Notes: generated by a model not told the origin, from the sequence alone. A DNA stretch of 64,000 nucleotides from Antedon mediterranea (GCF_964355755.1 NC_092680.1:8967001-9031000); one strand, 5' to 3'. Shown: positions 36,616 to 50,300, counted from the stretch's first letter. Numbers and translations: made by a program.

Positions 36616-36944
36616 AATACAGAGATGACAAACAGTCGTGACCAGTCGAGCGTAAAAAACAAAAATAACATAGCGTTTTCAGGGGATTTCGAGACAATTT
36701 AAAAATCGTAAGAAAAAAAATTACTGTAAAATGTTCTTATAAAATGTTCTTGTAAGATTGGCCTACATCACTGTATAATTGAACATCTTTTTACATTACT
36801 TAAAAAAAACAATGTATAACTTATAAGCATAGGCGTTTATCGTCACTACTGCACTTTCGTACCTGAAACTGTGCATTAGACTTCAAGGTTACTCACTGTC
36901 ACCAGAATTTGTTTTTAATTGGGTAAGCTCAAGGTGCGAAAGTA

Positions 36945-37877
36945 TGGTAACGGGCCGATTCGGCCCCCGAGACGATTCGGCCCTTAGACGATTCGGCCCA
37001 CTCAAATTGATTGACAAGAATTGTAATTGTTGTTTAAATTTTTCTTTAGGCCTATTCATTTATATATAGCAAACAAAACACCAAATTCCCCCCAAAAAAC
37101 TTGACCAAACTTACACAAAACGATACCGTTTGTAAACACGACAGTATCAGAAGAATTATTTACATTTAAATATATAATTGTTTAGTTCAAACACCTTTGA
37201 AAACCGAAAAAAAAAATGTATAACATTATAATTAAAGACACCTTCCCTACAATTTGTAAAAATAATACATATAATATTTTACTTTAAAAACATTAAACCA
37301 GGTCATTCCTTGTCTTAAATGTACGTTTTATGGTAAATTATGATAAAAAGTGAGAAACAATGCACTACCTAAGTAGCTCGTGTCGAATGACCTCTAGGCT
37401 TAGTTTTTTTAGGCCTAGCTGGTAAACATCGGTAACGTACGAACATCGTACGCTATTTATATACCTAGCCTGACGTTGTATAGTTGCTGCATTCATTGTC
37501 TTTCTATTTTTGCGAGACTCCGTTACAAATTTGGTAAACCCGGAATTTTCGCTGAAAAGTTAGAAGTCTTCCATTTGGCCTCACGATTGATCGAAAAGTG
37601 AAAAGAGAAGAAAAACAAAAATATCAATCCGCGCGCAATGAATTTTGGGATTTATAGCGGGCCGCTATAATTATTAGAATCAACTTATTTTTCACATTTT
37701 TAACCATTTAAAGACGAAAAAAGTTATCGCAATAGGACCATATAGTATTATTTTTACATTAAATATAGTTTGTGATCTTAAATTAGATCTAAAAAACGTA
37801 GGGAAGGTGTCTTTAACAATCATTGTTTTTGTCTAAAAGTGGGCCGAATAGTCCCGGGCCGAATCGTCCTGGAACCT
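36945..37877. mobile_element. TIR element with 'gggccgattcggccc' ends, 933 bp
   Basis: The left end has two or three copies of 'gacgattcggccc'. The right end has the inverse 'gggccgaatcgtcc'. The interior has 'aaagacaccttccctac' facing 'gtagggaaggtgtcttt'. A 7-bp direct repeat, gaaagta, borders both sides (36938-36944 and 37878-37884). A related motif pair occurs alone at 9896-9934. No coding sequence was seen. Confidence 0.55.
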
Positions 37878-37975
37878 GAAAGTACAGTAGCAACCGTTTT
37901 TCACCACCATTTTTCCGCTGCAATATATTATAAAATAAAATTTATAGAAGATAATATTAAAATAGTAGTCAAATC

Positions 37976-38850
37976 GGCGCTAGTTCCGTTTCGCACCTGT
38001 TTTTATTTCGACTTCCTTTTGACTCCAAATTGTTAAGCAACTTATTGTGAATACCACACCTTAAAATTGGGCCTCATAAGTACTTTTATGAAGAAGAATC
38101 ACATAAAAAGTAACTAATAAATCCTTAAATTGATGATTTTACAGACATGTTTCTCGCATACCGTTCGCGAATTTAGCATACTCGAAGTTCAATATTTTCG
38201 TTTCTATGGAGCGCCAAAAGAGCAACAACAATAGATGGTTAAAAACTCAGCGGAATGCGTCTTCTTTTAATGCATTTATTATTGAAATACACGTTTAATT
38301 TTAATATATTTTGTCAATAAAATGCTGTAACATTTTACTGCTAATAATTTGCTGTTTTCAAATAGCAACCAACCCTAGACCTAAGAGGAATATTATTTAG
38401 ATCAGGTATACCCCTACAGTACATGTAATATGATGATGAATTTGTCGATTTTCATTCCTAAAAGTTCCTGCAAAAACCATGTACAGTATCAACAGTAATA
38501 TTTTTGTTGCATTGACATTGACAAAATATGATAAAATTGAACGTAATTTTCACCAATAAATGCATTAAATATACGCAATTTATTGAGTTTTTAGCCCTCT
38601 ATTATGATTGCTCTTTTGGCGCTCCATAGAAACAACAACATTGAACATGGAGTATGCGAAATTCACGAACCGATGTGCGAAAAACACGTCTGTAAATTCA
38701 TCAATTTAAAGGATTTATTTTTTACTTTTTGTGTGATCTCCTTTGTAAAAATATTTTTGAGGCCTAATTCTAAGGTGTGGTACTCACGATAAAGTTACTT
38801 AACCAATTTTGAGTCGAAATAAACGACAGGTGCGAAACGGAACTAGCGCC
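37976..38850. mobile_element. Palindromic DNA transposon, 875 bp, with 8-bp TSD
   Basis: The ends 'ggcgctagttccgtttcgca' and the exact inverse flank the element, with an 8-bp direct repeat gtcaaatc on each side (37968-37975 and 38851-38858). The arms extend about 250 bp and pair through 'ataccacacctta' with 'taaggtgtggta' and 'ctatggagcgccaaaag' with 'cttttggcgctccatag'. The 8-bp duplication and GG...CC termini would suit Merlin, hAT or a relative. No transposase, so non-autonomous. Confidence 0.75.
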
Positions 38851-39186
38851 GTCAAATCTACATTAAAAATAAATTAAACAATTAGAATGTTACAGATATT
38901 ATGTTTAATTTATTACCTAAATAAGAAAATCACTGAAAAATAAAATGACAATAGTGGGGCCCTGATGACCTTTAGGCCTGTACGGTCATCATCACACTCA
39001 ATGCAACACACACTGTAGTGGTGTATGACCTCATCATACCAGCTCCACAAACTAGGCCTAGGCTAGACGACTATGTTTTGGTTAGACCTAGAGGCTAGGC
39101 CTAGTGAAAACATAGATTACAACATCAAATAAAAAATATTTCTTCTTAAAAATAAGGCTAATATTACCTATTGAAACAAATCACTT

Positions 39187-42100
39187 GGATCAACTGCCGT
39201 TTTCCAAGTGGGATCAACTGCCGTTTTGGCTCCGGAGTTTTTTTTAGGGTTATTCCATTATTAAAGTGGGGGTGTGTGGTTATGAATATTGTGTGCAGGT
39301 ACGTCAATAGAAATGACATTGAGAGCCCTCTTCTGTCAGTTGACTGGTTCCCGGTCTACCGCCTTGTAATTGACTTAATCATGATTGAATTCCAACAACT
39401 TAAGAATATACAAAATGTTTACATAATTATATAACAATGTAGATCTATCTAATAATGTTTTTATTTTTTTGCAGATAAAGGAGGATCATCAATACAATAA
39501 AATGATAAAAATTCCAGGCATTTAATATACGGTTTACTGATAAAATATAATGTACCAATGAAATAAACCTGGTGTTCTGAAACATATTTTAATAACTTTT
39601 GCCGGCCTAGCGCCTATGTGTATCTAAATCTATCTAAATAATTAAGTTAGTACAGTATTAACAAATAAAGGGTTAGGGTTATGTATAATAAAATGATAGA
39701 AATGAGGCATTATCTAATAATGTTTTTATTGATTTTTTTTTCAAATTTTTATAGTTTTAAAATTCAAGTACCGTTTTTATAGCGTTATGTATCCTGTAAA
39801 TGCTAACCTAAAAACGTTATCTGAATGTTTCTTTTTACGTTATAGAAATGTAATAAAATAACGGTTATTAGTGAACCTAAACATTAACCAAACACTAACG
39901 TTAGAAAACCACTATGTGATTGCTGGACTGCCACAATGGAACAATAGACCTAGGTATGTATGTTAAACAAAGAAATCACGTCAAAGCAGGGTGGAGACGG
40001 AATTTTAAGACAAAGGCGTTCTATACAAAAGCAAATCTGGTGGTGGAATACAACATGATCAATGCTGACAGAAATTCACGTAAACTCTGCAGTAAAAAAA
40101 ATGTAGAAACATTATTTGCGTATTAAATCACTATATAAAATGTTCAGCTTGTTTAATTAATATACTGTACAATAATAACCGTACTATGATTTTCTTTTTT
40201 AACCTGTTTTGAACGTCTCTTTTATCTACTACAAGGAATAATTTCGCCAGTGTGGCATAGCAAAAAGCTATACAAAACAACCTTATTGCTACACATTTCG
40301 AAAATTGTGTAGCAAAAAATACAATACAAAACTATGTTTCTCGACTAAATCAGTTTGATTAGCAATTTTGCTAAAATTTTGAAATGAAATTTTTCACTGT
40401 ACTACAGACTCCCACTTGTAATTTTAATGCTTGTCGATATATGATTTCTATACTGTACTTACTGTTTATTACAGCTCATACATAGTTGCTATTCTCTTGA
40501 GGCTCAAGACGACCAAATAGACAGTTTGATATCCAAGTACAACTTGTAACTAGAATTTAATTCGTCACTTTGACGAATTATAGGTGATCATTTTTATCAT
40601 TTTATTGACATTCATATTTTTTAAACATGCACCTACGTTAACATACAATCGGAAAATGTTGATGTATGCCACCCTCATAGTGCTGAGTTGTGCCTATTAT
40701 ATGCCATACAATATGTACAGTATATACTGTACTGTGTATATCTATATACAGTGTAGCATAGGTGAAATTACGAGACCCACATCATGTTCTAATTTTTTGG
40801 TATGATGACGTTGTCAAAATAAACTTGAAGATAACAATATCGAAAGATAATGAATTGAGTAATAAAATATAACAATTGGATGAAAATTTGGCACGTAGAA
40901 GGGCGGTGCGCGCTATTTAAAAATTGTATAACTTTTACGAAAGCGATGAAAAAAATACTTTTTAACTTCAACTGGCCATACGGTAACGTCAAAACATCCA
41001 ATAGGCTTAATTTTTATATGAATTAATATAAGCTTCGCTTGACGACGTTACACAAATGTCAAAATGTTAACATAGTTCACAAAATGTTATGTTTGCAAGT
41101 TTCAGAGAAAAGCGTTGCGCAAAAATCATACAGAAAGAAAGAAGAGAAATAAAAAGTTGATGTTGATGATGATTTCGTACAATCACAAGAGGTTATCAGC
41201 AACTTCGTTGCGGATAACCAATAAAGATTTGATACAATAACAATAGGTGATCATTTTATTCTAAATGATCACCTAATTATGAATATTAAATTCCTGCTTC
41301 CAGACAACGTCACACTTGGGTTTAATCAGACCTTAAAAAACCTAGTATTTTATTTTCTTTACCAAAATGATTATATATTGTACCGTTACTACTGTATTAT
41401 TCCAACACGTAATTGCTATTCTCTCTCTCTTTTATTTCTAGGCGTTTTTTAAAGATAAATCAGTCCTTAAAAACCTAGCTATTTTGGTTTGAAATAATCA
41501 TAACCTATTGTACCGTTATGTTGATTTGTTAAACAGTACAGTACATAAAATTTCATTAAATTCAATCTTCAATTTGAATGAAAAGGCTAAACGGTAGTGT
41601 TTCAAATTTTGAGTATAAAAAAAAAATGGTTGGGAAGAATAAATATTAATAAAATATATGTAATCAGGTTAAGAAACAAAAACCGCTGTAGCATAGTTTT
41701 ACTTTTTTTTATCGCTGCACAAAGGTGTCTCATTGAAGCTTACAATATTACATAATAAAGCATATAACAATATCACTCATGCCGACATGGAGCTATGTAT
41801 ACAAACTAAAATATGGCACATGTATATAAACCAAGATCAGTTGTCTTCAAATCACTCATTTTTCGAAAAACTTTCAACTATATTATAGGCCTACAACTCC
41901 GATATTTTACTGCGTTCTCGATTTGATTTTACTGCGATTTAAACCAAGGACCATGCTGCCGAAGATAGGACCACATTTGTTTAATGGATTTGATGACTAC
42001 CTGGACTTTTTCCAACGAAGGGGTTTTTATCCAACTGTCAAGGATTGCTCGTACTGTAATGTACCAATGTACATGTCTACTCGTAACCGTAAGTGTTCTC

Positions 42101-43335
42101 ATCATTAATTATTATAATTACATTTAAAAAACGTAATTTAAATATTTATAACCTGTACCATTATATGTATACTTATGTCTTTATTATAACCTGCATTTTA
42201 TGTGCAATTATTTAGTAATTTTATGTACCATTTATTCAGTTACTGTAATGTAAGTTAAGTAATTAATTAATTGTAAGTAAATAATGATGTAATTTAATAA
42301 AAAATATTTATATTATTGAAATGAATTTCTAAATAAAAATACATTGTCAATTTAATTTTGTTGTTGTTATGTTTGGTTTATTTTTTGCTATCCTATGTAT
42401 TATGATAATTTTGCTATTCTATGTATTAGAATATTTATATATAACAGCATATCAAAATCTTTTAATAAAGAAACTAAACAAAATTTGTAAAAAGTATACA
42501 TGAATGATTTGCATTTGTATAGAACGCCTTTGTCTTAAAATTCCGTCTCCACCCTGCTTTGACGTGATTTCTTTGTTTAACATACCTAGGTCTATTGTTC
42601 CATTGTGGCAGTCCAGCAAACACATAGTGGTTTTCTAATGTTAGTGTTTGGTTAATGTTTAGGTTCACTATAACCGTTATTTTATTACATTTCTATAACG
42701 TAAAAAGAAACATTCAGATAACGTTTTTAGGTTAGCATTTACAGGATACATAACGCTATAAAAACGGTACTTGAATTTTAAAACTATAAAAATCAGAAAA
42801 AAAATCAATAAAAACATTATTAGATAATGCCTCATTTCTATCATTTTATTATACATAACCCTAACCCTTTATTTGTTAATACTGTACTAACTTAATTATT
42901 TAGATAGATTAGATAGATTTAGATACACAAAGGCGCTAGGCCGGCAAAAGTTATTAAAATATGTTTCAGAACACCAGGTTTATTTCATTGGTACATTATA
43001 TTTTATCAGTAAACCGTATATTAAATGCCTGGAATTGTTATCATTTTATTTTATTGATGATCCTCCTTTATCTGCAAAAAAATAAAAACATTATTAGATA
43101 GATCTACATTGTTATATAATTATGTAAACATTTTGTATATTTTTAAGTTGTTGGAATTCGATCATGATTAAGTCAATTACAAGGCGGTAGACCGGGAACC
43201 AGTCAACTGACAGAAGAGGGCTCTCAATGTCATTTCTATTGACGTACCTGCACACAATATTCATAACCACACACCCCCACTTTAATAATGGAATAACCCT
43301 AAAAAAAACTCCGGAGCCAAAACGGCAGTTGATCC
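39187..43335. mobile_element. 4.1-kb DNA transposon with ~830-bp terminal inverted repeats
   Basis: The left arm (39187-40036) and right arm (42506-43335) are inverted copies that are almost identical over their whole length. The ends begin ggatcaactgccgttttggc. An 8-bp direct repeat, aatcactt, flanks the element precisely (39179-39186 and 43336-43343). The left end carries an extra ~24-bp duplication of its own terminus. The unique centre (40037-42505) includes one exon-like ORF with a paired-cysteine motif. The 8-bp TSD, GG termini and that exon suggest the Merlin (IS1016/ISXO2-like) superfamily, by inference. No DDE core was found, so it may be a non-autonomous derivative. Confidence 0.8.
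41953..42088 (+). CDS. Possible first exon of a Merlin-like transposase
   Basis: An ATG opens 45 codons ending at a good donor (c|gtaagt). Residues include HLFNGFDDYLDFFQRRGF and then KDCSYCNVPMYMSTRNR. The helical start, the 'QRRG' segment and the C-x2-C pair resemble the N-terminal zinc-binding part of ISXO2/Merlin transposases, as I remember them. No following exon with a catalytic DDE is evident in the ~400 bp left before the right arm, so the gene is probably truncated. It could also be an unrelated captured exon. Confidence 0.4.
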
Positions 43336-43979
43336 AATCACTTTATCAACCGATTAATACTTTCTAGAAAATTGAGTAAATTGTCAAAAATTTGAAACAA
43401 AATTCTAATTACACTGCACTTCGTAATCAAAACATGGATTCCGTGATTATAAAAACATGTTGAATCCTGAGGGCGGGCTTGATATTTATTTTGGAGACCA
43501 CAAAATTAAACAAGAAATATTTCTTACAAAAAACGCTGCTCGCTTATTGAAAAATATTTTTTATTTCAAATGTTTTTGAATGTGTCATTTTATTGTCACA
43601 TAATAGTTATTTTACCTGAAAAAAAATATAATTTAAAGCAACAAATACTTTTTGTCTTTTTGTCTGTCAGACAATGGTTTTTGGGTATCTTTTCTCTTTT
43701 TATATGTGAATAAATGTTATTTTTTTGTTACAGAAGTGAATACACAATTTCTGTCACTTTAGTTAATTTTATTGCTAAGGTCAAGTCTGGGGGTCACTTC
43801 ATCACCCTAGATATTTCAAGTGTGAAGTATCCTATTACAAACACAAACTTTGATGGACTGTTTCGATATTAATTCAATGAATATCTGACAGTGAATTACA
43901 GTCAAGTATGGGACTCATAAATACCAGAAATGCTTTGGGATTTGTAATTTTAGCATGACATGTCCTAATAGACTTTTTT

Positions 43980-46860
43980 CCCAGACGTTTTTTGGGTCTA
44001 GCAGCTGGAAATCTATAAATTATAGTGGAGTTTCCATTTTCGCAAAACTGTCGTCTAGAACTATAACTGCTGCTTGCTTTAGCTTTTGGGTAAAGAATGT
44101 TTTGGATATAAACCAAAATATAAAAATGTTAAACCATGGTTTGACAAAGAAATTGAACAGTCCCTGAAGACGAAAAAAGATGCCTGTCGAGCACACCGTA
44201 ATTACCGTAAATACAATCCACTTAATGATAGTACATGTAATAATCTGTGGAATGATTATCAGGTCAAACGTAAACAAACTAAATTATTAATAAGACAAAA
44301 AATTATACAAACAAAAGTACAAAATTGTTCAAAACTATTGGAAATGTCGTGACTTCTGGTATATGCTTCTTAAAGGTAAAAAAGAGAAACAGACAGTAAA
44401 AGCAATAATAATACCTGGAACTAATATTGTTACAACCGATAGGGAAACAATTAAGACGTCTCTTAAAATGCACTTTAATACATTAGGAAAATGAACCAAA
44501 ACCTAAAAGGCGATGATCTGAACATGACCAATAATCTGAATGATACTTTTAATTGGCAAGATGGAAATAATGAGAACACTATGGAAGAATTGAATTTTAG
44601 TCTAAATAATGTAGCCATAGCAATAACATTATTGCAAAAACAATAAAAGTTCAGGAATCGACACAATAGCAAATGAAAATAATGTTAAAGAATGGAGGTA
44701 ATCAGATGACTGAGTCTTTGTTTAAAATGTTTAATAGATTGAAAGAATTGCATGCAATGCATACCTAATGAATGGAATAAAGGTACAAAAATACCATTGT
44801 TTAAAAAAGGGGATGTAAAAAATCTAAACAAAGAGGTAGGCCTATAAAATTAAACTCTTGTGTATCGAAAGTCTAAAATAAGATCATCGCCCAAACAGTG
44901 TCAAGTTTTATTGAGGAATATGATTTATTAGATGAAGTACAATGAGGTTTTCGTAAGAATAGGCGTTGTGAAGACCATGTCATAATCTCAACCAGAAAAG
45001 CTGAAGGTAAAAACACTTTACCTTGCTTTCATAGACTTCAAAAAAGCATTTGACACTGTTTGGAGAGATGGCCTTATTCAGGCTATCAACAATATAGGTA
45101 TCAAAGGAAGTTTACTTAATATAATTAAGAACTTTTATCTGAATGTACAATGTAGCATTTGGAGACACTGTTACAGATTATTTTGGTATTGACGAAGGTG
45201 TAAAGCAAGGATGTACCCTATCACTATTATTGTTTTCAATATTCATTAACGAACTGTATAAAATGATTAAATGTAAGAACTTGGGTGTAAATATATTTAA
45301 TACAAAAATAGGTAAATATAGCCTCTTTTGGGCAGATGATGTGGTTTTAATTGCAGAGAATGAACGAGATTTGAATTCACTATTAGAAACGGCAGCTGAA
45401 TTCTCACTAAAATGGAAACTTTCGTTTAAATGACCAATCAAATGTTTTAATCACAGGCCAAAGAATCAATTTACACAGAAAATGGAGACTAAATATGTGA
45501 AAATTATATATTGGAAACAGAGACCTATAAATACCTTGGTGTACATATATCTCGATCATTGTCTGATGTATATCATATAAATGAAGTAATTAAGAAAGGT
45601 AACCGTATAATTGCTTACATCAAATCCATAATATCGGAACTAGTAGACTTTAACAGAGTCTACTATGGCGATTTGCTTTGGAAAATGATCGGACTACCTA
45701 GGGCCATTATGCTAGCTCTGTTTGGCTCTGTAATGGGAAAACCTCACAAGACAAAATTGAGAATCTACAATATCAAGTGGCTAGAATAATACTAAAAGCC
45801 CCGAGAAATGTTGCCAAAGAAGCATTGTATGGTGATTTGGGATGGCAAAGTATTATTTCCCTACAAAATGATTACAGAGTTCAATATTTTAACAGATTAA
45901 AGAATATGGAAGATTGTAGGTGGTCTCGATTACTTTTCAAGGCAATTTTATCTGTTCAAGAAATATGACATGGCATTGGTTATCCAATGTAAAAGATATT
46001 TTAAATAAAACAAATTTTATAGACAAATTTAATCAAGAACCATCTACTAACTGGATAAAGCCATTTAGGAAAAATAACAAACAGGTTGATCATAATGAGT
46101 GGTTTTCAAAGGCCCAATGTAAAACAACGTTAATGGAATATACTATGTATAAAGGAACTCCAAACAATATTTGTAGAGTATCAATTTAAAATTGAAAGCA
46201 AGATCAAACTCTCTAGATCTTGAGGGTCGTAGACAATCCTGGTCAAGTCATAACACAGGATTATGTAAGATGTGTAGTACTAACGAAAAAGAAACAGTAA
46301 ACCATTTTTTATTTAAATGTCCTTCATTAAATTCTGTTAGAAATGATGTGGATCTTAAAAATAACCTCATAGACAATAATTTAAGTATTTACTGGGATTT
46401 TTAATTAAATTTTAATTGTGGATCTCAAGCATTAAAACATCACTTTATGCTAGACAATTTATTCACTGAAAATGAAACATTAGGAGAAATCTTTGATTTT
46501 TATTGTAAAAAATATTTAATGAAAGCATGGGTTAATAGATCTACAATTTTATCAACATTGCCTCTCTCAACTAATTGATTAATATAGTAAACAAGCTACA
46601 GATATCTCTATGAGGATGTATCTGTAAGTTTTATTTATTTATTTTTATTTATTTATTATCATATATTTTTGTTGTTCTGTTTTTATTTTTGTAAGTTATA
46701 TATATATTGTACATACAGTTTACGTATTATGTATGTGTTAGTATTTAGAACTTTGTAGCTTATGTTATTTGTATTTTGTCTGTAAAATGGATGCACCATT
46801 AACTGATAATGTGTGCCACCGATATAAAGGTGATTCCTATGAATAAATAAATAAATAAAT
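43980..46860 (+). mobile_element. Decayed non-LTR retrotransposon (LINE), reverse transcriptase region
   Basis: Fragments in shifting frames give the linker before RT (KYKNVKPWFDKEIEQSLKTK, ~44106), RT motif A (LAFIDFKKAFDTVWRDG, ~45020), motif B (GVKQGCTLSLLLFS, ~45200), motif C (FWADDVVLIAEN, ~45330), the thumb (TYKYLGVHIS, ~45525) and a C-terminal zinc knuckle (CKMCSTNEKETVNHFLFKC, ~46266). Several frameshifts and stops make it inactive. The 3' end is a (aataaata)n tail at about 46840-46860. The endonuclease domain is missing or unrecognisable. The clade is not assigned. It lies between the long-TIR element and the EPHX4-like gene. Confidence 0.85.
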
Positions 46861-47391
46861 TCTGATTGAGTTAGCGGGCTAGAGCAGCAACGTAAAAAAT
46901 AGAACAATATTTTTCAAGAATAGATTTTAAATAAAATTCTTTAATTTGATTAAAAATCTTCACCACCATATGACTTGAGGTATGATGATGATAAAAGGTC
47001 AAATGACTTGTTTGACTAGGGAATTATAGATCCTTGATCTGACCATAACTTATAAGTAAATTACTCCATCGATAAAGTAACTCAATTCCCCGCTCAATTC
47101 ATTAAAAATCATAACTGAGATAAGAACAATTTTCCGTTTCCTCACAGGCAGTGTAGTTATAGTACCAGTATAGATAATAGACACACAGTACAATTGTAAA
47201 TGTAGGATGGAACTTAAAACTACAACAATACGGAACACAAGGTCAACAGTTATGCTCATCCGATCCATTTGTCCTTGTTTTGTTTGCTGCATAATACAGT
47301 GGCTGCTGTATTCGTGTAGGTCGGTAGCTACCACCCTTCAAATAGGGCTTATTATTGGTGAAGACCCCGGTGAAGGCGTTAAGAGTACAAG

Positions 47392-50300
47392 ATGTCTTCA
47401 AAATTAATAGTAGTAACGCTATTTAAGTGCCTCTTTGTCATATTTTATGGCGTTATTGGATGTTTTGGCATGTTATTAGAACTAATTACACACGGCCCGA
47501 GAAAATTCTTTCATCGTAAACAGCGACATTCTCGACCAGAATGCATGAACGATCCCGCCTTAGGAGAGCACGGATTCCTGAGTCTAAACAAAGCTGTAAG
47601 TTTTGTTAATATCTGAGTTTTGAGACTGTATACTATACATTTTGAGATTGTAATTATTTATACTTGACTTATTATAACACAACGTCATTTATACTGTATC
47701 ATATTCATTCCCCATAGTATAGCCATGGAGGCCTCCATGGTATAGCCAACAAAAATCTAGAATTGTATCGAATGTCAACCTTCACAATGAGTATTAACAT
47801 ACTACAGTATTTTATTTATTTATTTATTTATTTATTTCCTTTATTGCATCAAGTAAGCAGTGATGAAGTTGACATAAATATAATAGTAAATATGTAAACA
47901 CATAATATAACACAGTCCAAACAAGTAATACTAAAATAAATCATAGTCCACAAATCAGTCTTTCAATGGCCATCATAGTACATTCAGTAACACAAACCAA
48001 TAGGGGTTCACAATTTGCTTATCATAACTCAGTTACTGATCATTCACCAATCATTGAAAACAGTATGTCCTTCCCTTAATCGTAGGACTATTTTATTCCG
48101 AAGTATATACTTTATTTATCCCTTATCGTATTTTTCACGGTGTTAATAAGTATCCTCTGTATTTATTTTGTCAGTGTTAATTTAATTGTGAACGCAAATT
48201 TCATTTAGGCCTATCTTTGAACTTAACATGAACTGTCCAGTCATAATACAAAGGCCTCCTACAATGGATTTATTACGCAACATAGATAATGACATCCTGC
48301 AGTGCATTTCCCGTCAGTGCAGTGTGACATAAGGATTACTGTTTTATTTTTGTTTTGTTTTATTACTTTTTCATACAAAATAATATTATGAAGTTTTAAA
48401 GTGATGGCCGTTGCAGTTTTGGTCTTCTCTTTAATCAATTCAGAGCATATAGGAATATTTTAATCATGCGATAAACTATAATGATGTACGCGGTATTGTA
48501 CTTTCGTGGCGACTATTACTACTGTAATACTGAAACCAACGTCCTTATTTTTCATTGTAAATTTTATTTGCATTTTCGTTTATGTTAGTGAAATAAACAT
48601 ATTTAGTTAGTTACATTTGAAACATTTGGGGTCAAACATGTTGGGTTAGCATCCGTTTAATCAACTCATGGTCCAAAAACTTGCACTCAATATTTACACA
48701 CACAACCCTCCGTATAATATCAATAAATATGTACAAACGACAACATTCTGATGATGATAATGTTGAATGATGTTTATGGTTATTCCTACCTAGTATTTAC
48801 AATATCCTGAAATGGCATTTAAAGATGATTTTTTTTTCTCTTCAGGACATTCGTATCCATTATGTTGCAGCTGGAGACGAAGACAAGCCTTTGATGTTGT
48901 TGGTGCATGGATTCCCTGAATGCTGGTATATTTGGAGACATCAGTTAAGGGCATTTAAGAATGATTACAGGTAGGCTTACAGTAAGTTTAACAAACGCGT
49001 ATTCACTAGGGGAAGGGTGTGGTGAGGCTGGTGGTGTTGAGATGTTGCATATCCTCTGGACACACACCGCCCGTCACTTTATAATAATAATATTTTGTTA
49101 ATAATCTATTATAATCGAATATTTCTTTTATTTTTTTATTTTTTATTTCATCTTCATCCAACAGCGACCAAAGTCGCCCATAACAGGATTGAATCAATAA
49201 ATATAATTTATATAGATAATTAATTAAACAACAACACAATTAGCTAAAATTACAGGTAAATCAATACCATTTAGCAAATTATCATAAAGAAAGTTATTAA
49301 ATAGATGTAATAGCAACAGTAATCTTACAACGAAAACAATAAATAGTATCACAAAAAATATCAATAAACGGATTACAATAGCAATGAGAATTACCAACCA
49401 TCCCTAGTTACATTAACCCTTTCCGGTGGAACAAAAAATAACCCAGGATTTCTTAAAGGAACGGAAAGTTTAAAATAAGAAATAAAGTTACCATCAACAA
49501 CAGAGTTTTGTTTTATTTCAGAGTTGTTGCGATTGATCTTCGTGGTTACGGCGAATCCGAAACTCCAAATGGTGTACTAAACTACACTTCTAAAATTATA
49601 ATTGGTGAGTACAGTAAATATTTCAGAACCTCTTATTAGTTATTAGTTTCATTGCGTGATTTTATTGTGACTTTTAAAGCTTTGGTCTGAGAGAATTTGG
49701 TTTGGAATACCAGGGATACTGTATCTAACACATTAGGCCCGACATTAGGTTATTAAGAAGTATGTTCTCCAATTATGTCAGTCTCATCTTAAGCTCTCTA
49801 CACTATCAAAATAGTTTGACAAAAAAATGTGATATGCCCAAATATGGTAGTATGATGTCATCGTGCCCATGAGCACATAAAGTTTGATAGTGTAGACAAA
49901 GCTTTAGGCTGCATGTGAATATATAAAACAAGTGTAAATTTATATTTTTACAGATGATATCAAGGAAGTAGTATTGGAACTTGGGTATAATTCTTGTGTG
50001 TTAGTTGCCCATGACTGGGGAGGTGTGATTGCATGGCGTGTTGCAATGGAGTATCCTGAACTCGTTGATAAATTGGTCGTAGCAAATGCTGCTTACCCTG
50101 AGCGTATGAAGCAACACCTTATGTCACACTTAAGCCAGTTTAGAAAATCCTGGTTCGTATTTTTGTTTGTATCCCAACGGACCCCCACCCTCCCCCTCAA
50201 CAACATATTTACTTATTATTAGCATTTTTAGACGTACTTCAAATGTTATTGTTGGGGAATGATGAAGAAGACAGTTATAAACCCTGATATTCCCGTCAAA

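Noticed and set aside
39920-40126. Open frame repeated in inverse at 42474-42668
   Set aside because: Both are copies of the inner end of the long inverted repeat; the shared peptide (KQRNHVKAGWRRNFKTKAFY) reflects arm identity rather than two genes, and has no known domain.
43874-44277. Minus-strand open frames overlapping the LINE start
   Set aside because: They are antisense to the linker before the reverse transcriptase domain, which is read on the plus strand.
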